A stretch of 12,637 bases of DNA from Auxenochlorella pyrenoidosa (Eukaryota > Chlorophyta > Trebouxiophyceae > Chlorellales > Chlorellaceae): NCBI GenBank assembly GCA_001430745.1, contig KQ482044.1:47126-59762 (forward strand). The letters run 5' to 3'. Under the pieces are notes generated by a model. The model was given only the letters and a program-made list of their open reading frames with translations, had not been told where the DNA came from and ran no database searches. Both the position numbers and the translations under genes were made by a program. This document shows, piece by piece, positions 8,076 through 12,637 of the stretch. Within the stretch, counting starts at the first letter, position 1, and each line of letters begins with the position of its first letter.

Positions 8076-8212
8076 GCTCACCCTCGGTGCGTCGGAGTAC
8101 TTCACACGACGTGGAACAGCGAAAGAAAGTGACAGAATGCCACTTCGCCAGCTTGCTGGAAGGCTGGGGGGCATGCACGGTCTGGCGGCGCCGCGCAGCG
8201 CGCCAAGCCCTG
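8076..8212 (-). repeat. Upstream element, copy 3 of 3 (diverged)
   Basis: It shares the ordered blocks CTCACCCT, GTCG..AGTA.TTCA, GGAACAGCGA and GGCGGCGCCGC-like with copy 2. No third copy of the small gene follows it. Confidence 0.5.
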
Positions 8213-8628
8213 CCAGCCCACCTGCAGCTGCTTTCTGATGGACGGCCCACATTCAAGCATTATGAGCAGCAGCGTTATGCATCCCTTGGCGGCACGGGCT
8301 GCAGTGCGAGAACTGGTGCGGGCAGCAATTTGCGACGCTGTGCTCAGCCGGTCGACCTGTAGTCGCGTTTGGGGTGGCTGCCACGGTGCGCTCCTCCATG
8401 CTCTTTTGCCCTGCAGTACTACGGCTTCATGCACCACCCACATGCTGTCGAGCAGCTGCTGCAGGCCATCGGGCAGCAGCGGCAGGCTGCCGGGCCAGGC
8501 AACGCAAAAGGTGCAGCGCAGACATTGGCAGGGGCAGCGCTGGAGGTGGTCCTGGCTGATCACGCTGCCAGCGCACAGCCGCAGCGGGCAGATCGGGCAG
8601 GACGAGGCGGCTGGCAAGCGGCCGCCTG
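8102..8628 (-). CDS. Candidate exon with a Cys/His cluster resembling a UBZ4 zinc finger
   Basis: The minus frame is open from an acceptor (GACTGCCCTGCAG, exon from 8628) to TGA at 8102. Near its start it reads CPICPLRLCAGSVISQDHLQ then RC: a C-x2-C-x13-H-x3-C pattern with V-I-S-x-D-H-L before the last Cys. This resembles the Rad18-type UBZ4 ubiquitin-binding finger (usual spacing C-x2-C-x11-H-x3-C), with two extra residues. It is followed at once by CPCQCLRCTFC, so an alternative zinc cluster is possible. After PLLPDGLQQLLDSMWVVHEA the codon bias falls, so the exon may end near 8430. By hand count, third-position GC is about 84% in this frame against about 70% in the overlapping plus-strand frame. 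No ATG is seen; upstream exons are unresolved. Confidence 0.4.
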
Positions 8629-8687
8629 CTGCAGGGCAGTCAGCAGACGCAGCAGCCTGGCACTAGCACCCCGCTCCACGAAGGAGC

Positions 8688-8807
8688 CTGCAGGCGCAGC
8701 AGTCGGGAGCGTCGAATGCAGCGGCAGTGCAGCTGCGCGGCGCCCAGCACCTGGCAGTGGGGATTGAACCACAGCAGGCCCAGGATGGGCAAGCCACACT
8801 GCACTGC
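8688..8807 (-). CDS. Candidate minus-strand exon upstream of the zinc-cluster exon
   Basis: Forty codons follow a CAAGCAG acceptor at 8808 and read VQCGLPILGLLWFNPHCQVL and on through a Cys/Arg-rich end. Third-position GC is high (about 85% by hand). I found no donor that joins it in phase to the exon at 8628, so it may belong to the same gene only with a different boundary. The plus strand is also open here. Confidence 0.28.
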
Positions 8808-8820
8808 CTGCTTGTGGGTG

Positions 8821-8857
8821 TTTGTGTTTGTGGGTGGGTGGGGGTGGGGGTGGGGGT
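8821..8857 (+). repeat. GGGTG/GGGGGTG tract, G-quadruplex pattern
   Basis: Several runs of three to five G are separated by single T. On the minus strand it would be a C/A-rich intron tract before the acceptor at 8808. Confidence 0.7.
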
Positions 8858-8879
8858 GCACAGATGGGGGGCGTGACTG

Positions 8880-9455
8880 ATGTGCCCGGTGGCACAGCAG
8901 CACCTGCCAGCTGACAGGCCCAATGCCTCCGGCATTGTGTGGTCCTGCCCTGCAGGGCCCCTTCATCAGCAATGGATCGCTGGGCGGTGCTGTCTGCCCT
9001 CTGCTGCTGCAGGCCCAGCATCCAGGTGGAGCATGAGTGGCTTTACGGGCAGCGGCGGCTGCGGCGGCGGAGGCGTGGGCGCCGCGTTTCGGTTGGCCTA
9101 CCCCAGCGGCCTGCTGCAGCCCCCCAGCAGCTTGGTGGAGCAGGGCAGATGGCTTGCGAGTCCCGCCGAGCGTGGTGAGCATGCTGAGCGCGCCGCGCCT
9201 GCTGTGCCCTGCTGCGAGCGCGGGCAATGCCGCCGTCGCGCCTCAGAGCTGCCTGGGGCGTGCGCCCGTGCTGAGTGCACACTGCTGCAGGGCTGCCATG
9301 TGTGCGATCACATGCCGGGGAAGGGGTGCAGGGTGCTGCCGGCAGTGGGCAGCGGCGTGGGGTCGCGTCTGGTGACCCAGCGCCACCTGTGGTGCCGGCC
9401 GGTAGCCTGTGGTGCCGGCCCGTCACCTACACCGCCAGCTCGGCACCTTCGGTGA
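8880..9455 (+). CDS. Plus-strand coding candidate, frame unresolved
   Basis: The frame is open for 191 codons from ATG 8880 and is well codon-biased from about 9030 to 9390. It reads GFTGSGGCGGGGVGAAFRLA, YPSGLLQPPSSLVEQGRW, then a Cys-rich stretch ending GCHVCDHMPGKGCRVLP. A strong acceptor (CTGCTGCAG) ends at 9012, and a donor-like GTGAGC lies at 9176 and again at 9455. Other frames are also open and also look protein-like in parts, so exon boundaries are uncertain. The ORF start at 8880 is probably within an intron. The family is not recognised; several Cys in C-x2-C spacing could bind metal. Confidence 0.3.
   Translation: MCPVAQQHLPADRPNASGIVWSCPAGPLHQQWIAGRCCLPSAAAGPASRWSMSGFTGSGGCGGGGVGAAFRLAYPSGLLQPPSSLVEQGRWLASPAERGEHAERAAPAVPCCERGQCRRRASELPGACARAECTLLQGCHVCDHMPGKGCRVLPAVGSGVGSRLVTQRHLWCRPVACGAGPSPTPPARHLR
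8989..9042 (+). repeat. 54-bp direct repeat across an intron acceptor, copy 1
   Basis: It matches 9499-9552 with one mismatch (G/C at 9029 versus 9539). It spans a pyrimidine tract, CTGCTGCAG and the first ~30 bp of the next exon. Confidence 0.9.
9387..9426 (+). repeat. 20-bp tandem duplication
   Basis: Units 9387-9406 and 9407-9426 share their first 14 bases and 17 of 20 overall. As 20 is not a multiple of three, the duplication shifts frame inside a stretch that reads HLWCRPV in one frame before it and SLWCRPVTYTASSAPS in another frame after it. Confidence 0.75.
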
Positions 9456-9498
9456 GCAACTGCTGTGGTGCCCATGCCCTGCCCTGCTCATCGTGTGC

Positions 9499-9552
9499 GC
9501 TGTCTGCCCTCTGCTGCTGCAGGCCCAGCATCCAGGTGCAGCATGAGTGGCT
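9499..9552 (+). repeat. 54-bp direct repeat across an intron acceptor, copy 2
   Basis: Second copy of 8989-9042, offset 510 bp. In one frame both copies start their exon with RPSIQV(E/Q)HEWL(Y/H)G; in another with MSG(F/S)T. Confidence 0.9.
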
Positions 9553-9895
9553 CCACGGCTGGCTGCACGGTGCAGCTGCTGGTGGGCTACAGAGCTGCCC
9601 ATACTGCCCAGCGCTGCGGCCGCGCCCAGTGCGTGCTGCCTGGATATGCCCCTGTGCCTCTGTGGCGGCGATGCAGCTGGGCATGGTCCTGTCGGGGCAT
9701 GCACAATGCTGAGAATGATGCGGCAGGTGCGGATTCTTGCTTCGTGTGCGAAGTTTGCTGGAGTGCTCAGCAGCGCCGGGGCATTCCCCGGGATGCTGGG
9801 CATCCTGGCAGCTGGTCGATGCCCGGCGTCGAACCCTGGTCCTGCAACACCCAACCCGTGGGGCCTTGTGCTGAGCCTGCGCCCTCCCCTGGTGG

Positions 9896-10261
9896 ATGCT
9901 GGTGTCGATCTGCGCTGGCGACAGACTCCGTCTCACACCTCCTATTTGCCCTCCATACAAGGCAGGTGCACGCTGCTGCGCTGCGGTCATCCCGGCCCTG
10001 GCAGCCAGAGCGGCACCGCCTCGGGTGCCAGCCTTCCGTTCCGCCTTGACAATGCTCCTCCCGTGCTCGCACTGGCAGCTGCAGCATGCAGGCGAGAAGC
10101 CGGGCAAGCAGGCGGCCGTCCTGTGGCCGCAGGCGCTGCCCATCTTGCAGCTCGTCATCGCAGAGCAGGGCAGCAAGGCAGCGCAGCTGGCTTTAACCGC
10201 CGATGCAGAGGCTGTTGGTGCAGCGGCGCCACAGGCAGGCACTGCAGCGCCTGGAGGCTAG
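9896..10261 (+). CDS. C-terminal part of a plus-strand gene, unknown
   Basis: The frame is open from ATG 9896 to TAG 10261. A better exon start may be 9966, after a pyrimidine-rich tract ending ACAAGGCAG. The body is strongly codon-biased: HWQLQHAGEKPGKQAAVLWP, then QALPILQLVIAEQGSKAAQL, and an Ala/Gly-rich end. A hydrophobic segment (IPALAARAAPP) precedes it. Upstream, a different frame over about 9730-9965 also looks coding (AFPGMLGILAAG, DLRWRQTPSHTSYLPSIQ), but I found no intron that joins the two in phase. It may be the last exon of a gene that includes the 54-bp repeats. Family not recognised. Confidence 0.45.
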   Translation: MLVSICAGDRLRLTPPICPPYKAGARCCAAVIPALAARAAPPRVPAFRSALTMLLPCSHWQLQHAGEKPGKQAAVLWPQALPILQLVIAEQGSKAAQLALTADAEAVGAAAPQAGTAAPGG

Positions 10262-10757
10262 GAGGCACCCCAGTCATGGCTGGGCAGGAAGGCACCAGCT
10301 GGTGCCGTTTGAACGCCCTGCCCCACCTGGCCGAGCACTTTGCTTCATGACATGCCTGGATGCACACATGTAGTCTGCATGCCTACAGCATGCATGTTGC
10401 AATCTCTCACAGCAAGCGTGGATGGGGGGCCGCTGCAAAACCTGCAAGGCCTCGCAGCAGAGCACAGCCGCTAAGGGGCCCGCCTGCAGGCTGTCAGCGA
10501 GAGCGTAGCAGCTTGAGGTGCCCGCACAGCTGCTAGGGCGGTAGCTAGCGCTGTCCCTGTTTCTGCAGGCGTGCTGCTCTTGCCTCGGCTTGTACAATTG
10601 CTGCAGACTTTTGCAGGTGTCAGGTGCCGCCAGCATCCGAAGTCAACGCGACAGCGCTGTCACCTAGCACACTGGCATGGCATCAGCCACAGGCTCAGCG
10701 CACATCGCCCTGATTTCCCTGCACATGTTCAGATCTGAGACGGTAGGCGTTCATCAT
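10262..10757. other. Spacer between convergent gene ends
   Basis: No supported exon. It lies between a plus-strand stop at 10261 and a minus-strand stop at 10758, so it should hold both 3' UTRs. An antisense ORF at 10274-10636 is Cys/Gln-rich and without codon bias. I see no TGTAA on either side. Confidence 0.4.
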
Positions 10758-10985
10758 TCAATAGGCTCTGCCCATGCGCGCAGCGTGCAAATCACACGGC
10801 CGCAGCCTCAGCAGCCCCCAGTCTTCAATTTGACATTGTTCCCCACCTCGGCAAGCTTGTCTCGCCTCCCAACGCAACCAGGCATCCTCAGGAGCCCCCA
10901 CGGCAGCCCAGGAGTTCGCTAGGCACCCACACACAGGGCCCGAGGGCTTCCCCAGCGCCAGCAAGCCAAGGTAGACCACCAGAGG
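10758..10985 (-). CDS. Last exon of a minus-strand gene with a hydrophobic segment
   Basis: A strong acceptor with a long pyrimidine tract and an ACTCAC branch-like sequence ends CTCTGGCAG at 10986. The exon is then open in phase 0 for 75 codons to TGA 10758. It begins PLVVYLGLLALGKPSGP, a short membrane-type helix, and continues EDAWLRWEARQACRGGEQ and IEDWGLLRLRPCDLHAARMG. A donor (CTCTG/GTGAGC at 11214) would join it in phase 0 to an upstream frame ending GRREAGVAL, with an intron of 229 nt. That upstream exon overlaps the plus-strand gene starting near 11253, so it is unproven. Not recognised. Confidence 0.4.
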   Translation of the reverse strand, partial: PLVVYLGLLALGKPSGPVCGCLANSWAAVGAPEDAWLRWEARQACRGGEQCQIEDWGLLRLRPCDLHAARMGRAY

Positions 10986-11252
10986 CTGCCAGAGGGTGAG
11001 TCGGGCGTGAGGAAGGGCATGAAAGGGGTAGAAAAGAGCTGTATGCAGAGGTTTCGTGCAGCCTCAGCCCTGTTTAGAAGCTGCAAGTGGACCTCGCTGT
11101 CCAAGGGTCATTACGCGGGCATGCTTCTTGCCTGGCCTGGCCTCCCATGGCGAGGATGCAGCTCCAACAGCGCCCGGCTCCTTCTTCTGGCAGCTCTTGA
11201 CTTCCAGAGCTCACCAGAGCCACGCCCGCCTCCCTCCTCCCCTGCCCTGCAG

Positions 11253-12637
11253 CCTGCGCCTGTGGCGCATGCCAGCCCTCTGGGGCACGGCATCCAGCTG
11301 GCTGCCATGGGCTCCCTGCAGGGAGCCCGTGGCAGCGGTGCAGGTTGCTAGTGCATCGGCGCAGCACCACGGGCGGCAGCAGCGGCGCCAGGCGACACCA
11401 GCGGTGCTGCTGCGTGTCCCTCCGGCACAGGGTGAGTGGGCAAGCGGGGGGCCCGTCGCTGCTGCGTACCAGTCCTGCCTGCCAGCTGCGCTACACACAA
11501 GGGCGGTGCGTCATGCAGGGCTGCAGCACCCAGCGCTGCGTGGTGCAGCCAGCGTTGTCACCTCAGGGCAACGAGAGGCGCGCCACACCTGCTGCTTCAC
11601 TTCAGCCGCCCGCCCGTCCTCCCTGCTGCATCCCCACGTGCCTCTCCCCCCGCCGATTGCCGCAGGATCCACAGAATCGCGCACCAGGAGCCTCACCGCA
11701 CGGCAGCCTGCGGCCTCTGGCGGGGAACTGGGCGACCCGCCGCCGCCATCGCCGGAACAGGTGAGCTGGCGGCCCGCCCCCTGCCGCAGCTGTGCCTGCC
11801 AGTTGCCTCGCCTGGGAGGAAGCGGAACCAGAGATTTGTTGATCAATGATCAAACCAGCTTGCTCGCCTTGACCTGGCCAGTCCTTGGGTATCCCCTGCC
11901 TCCACCGCCTCAGTCCCTCAACACTGCGCTCCCCCCGCCCCCCCTCCCCCCTCCCGACCCGCCACCCACCCTCCCAGGCGCCTGCTGCGGAGCAGCACGA
12001 GGCAGGCAAGGGCAAGCGCAAGCGCAAGCGCAAGCGCAAGGGCAAGCGCAAGGGCGAGGCCAAGGCAGCCACGTGCATTGCATCGTGTGAGCCCTTCATC
12101 ATGCTCCTGTGGTCGCTGGTGCTTCTTGGCGCGCTGGCATGCATCCGCCACGGCCAACCGGCGCAGGGTGAGTGGGGATAAAGAGGGATGCCGCCGCGGC
12201 GCACCAGTGTTGCCTGCCAGATGCCCTGCATACAGGGGCGGCATGTCATGCGGGGCCTGCTGCAGCGCCGGACGATGCCAGCGTGCCACCTCAGGGCAGC
12301 GAGGGGGCGCCGGCGTGCTCCACCTGCAGCTCCGCTCTGGCCGCGCGCCTGTCGTCCCTGCCCATGCACTTCTCTGCCCGCTCCCTGCTGCAGGCTCCAC
12401 CGGCTCCTGCTACAGCACCCAGCCTGTGGCGCCCGGCGATGACCCTGGCGGCGCGGCGCCGCCGTCGCAGGACCAGGTGAGAAGGCCGGCCCGCCCCCAT
12501 GCCTCAGCTGTGCCTGCCAGCTGGCTCGCCTCGGAATAAGAGGAGCAGATGAGTTGATTAATTGATCAGAACAGCTGGCTCGCCTTGACCTTGACGGTGC
12601 TTAAGTGCAGCTAGCCCCTGCCGCCATCCGCCCCCCC
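11253..12637 (+). CDS. Gene with tandemly duplicated exons and a Lys/Arg repeat beside a membrane helix; 3' end beyond the window
   Basis: The exons are 11253-11431, 11666-11760, 11978-12167 and 12394-12476, joined by introns of 234, 217 and 226 nt. Phases are 1, 0 and 1, and a further donor (GTGAGA) lies at 12477. Exon 1 follows a strong acceptor (CCCCTGCCCTGCAG). It holds an in-frame ATG at 11269 that could be the start; the true first exon may lie upstream. Exons 1 and 3 both end with (P/Q)PAQ-G. Exons 2 and 4 both start with G-S-T-x-S and end with P-P-P-S-P-E-Q or P-P-S-Q-D-Q. Exon 3 encodes a hexamer-based Lys/Arg/Gly run, then EPFIMLLWSLVLLGALACI, one membrane helix, preceded by two Cys. 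The arrangement suggests a single-pass or repeat-containing membrane protein. Family not recognised. Confidence 0.6.
11432..12637 (+). repeat. Tandem duplication of two introns and two exons, period about 0.72-0.74 kb
   Basis: The introns starting at 11432 and 12168 align along their length (shared GCCTGCCAG, GTCATGC.GGGC and CACCTCAGGGCA). The introns starting at 11761 and 12477 share GCCTGCCAG, GATCA and CTCGCCTTGACC. Spacing is 736 bp between the first donors and 716 bp between the second donors. Confidence 0.8.
12008..12055 (+). repeat. AAGCGC/AAGGGC hexanucleotide repeat
   Basis: Eight six-base units, in frame with exon 3, encode alternating Lys with Arg or Gly. The second copy of the duplicated unit is cut by the window end before this exon would recur. 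Confidence 0.85.

Noticed and set aside
9427..10242. Minus-strand open frame of 271 codons
   Set aside because: Cys/Ser/Arg/Gln-rich shadow with poor third-position bias; the plus strand over 9966-10261 is strongly biased and protein-like.
11056..12090. Single 344-codon plus frame
   Set aside because: It crosses two well-supported introns and ends in the hexamer repeat out of frame; the four-exon model explains the repeated structure.
1..12637. tRNA, rRNA, insertion sequence ends, bacterial promoters or Shine-Dalgarno sites
   Set aside because: None recognised on either strand, and the gene structure is eukaryotic.

Overview
The window looks like nuclear DNA of a GC-rich green alga, most likely a chlorophyte of the Chlorella/Micractinium type. 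This is inferred from very high GC in coding third positions, short exons separated by introns of about 150-240 nt, acceptors of the form CCCTGCAG, donors GTGAGT/GTGAGC with some GC donors, and Ala/Leu/Gln-rich proteins with hexanucleotide repeats inside exons. I see no bacterial operon, no rRNA, no tRNA and no CRISPR array. Most continuous open frames are antisense or intronic shadows. The real genes had to be read by joining exons at splice sites with matching phase.

Left part, minus strand. Positions 1-1232 hold the 5' half of a secreted protein: a signal-peptide exon, a prodomain-like exon and an exon running off the window. It is probably the N-terminal region of a subtilisin-like (S8) protease. 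A lower-GC stretch of about 800 bp follows, with two weak ORFs. Positions 2320-4468 (minus) hold a six-exon multi-pass membrane protein of about 436 residues that I cannot name. All five of its introns keep phase.

Centre, minus strand. Two tandem copies of a segment of about 1.5 kb (about 4560-6060 and 6510-8000, offset about 1.94 kb) each carry a two-exon gene for a small protein (153 and 148 residues). The protein has a transit-peptide-like N-terminus, a Gly/Ser/Pro linker and a conserved hydrophobic C-terminal half. Both copies use a GC-AG intron at the same place. A third, diverged copy of the upstream element lies just beyond copy B.

Right part. Positions 8100-10260 are hard to resolve because both strands are open. 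A minus-strand reading has a Cys/His cluster resembling a UBZ4 zinc finger. The plus strand carries a 54-bp intron/exon-junction repeat and a well-biased C-terminal ORF ending at 10261. A minus-strand last exon sits at 10758-10985. From about 11253 to the right edge, a plus-strand gene contains a tandem exon/intron duplication with a period of about 0.72 kb, and a Lys/Arg hexamer repeat next to a membrane segment.

The genes do not form an evident pathway. The common theme is secreted or membrane proteins and local tandem duplication.
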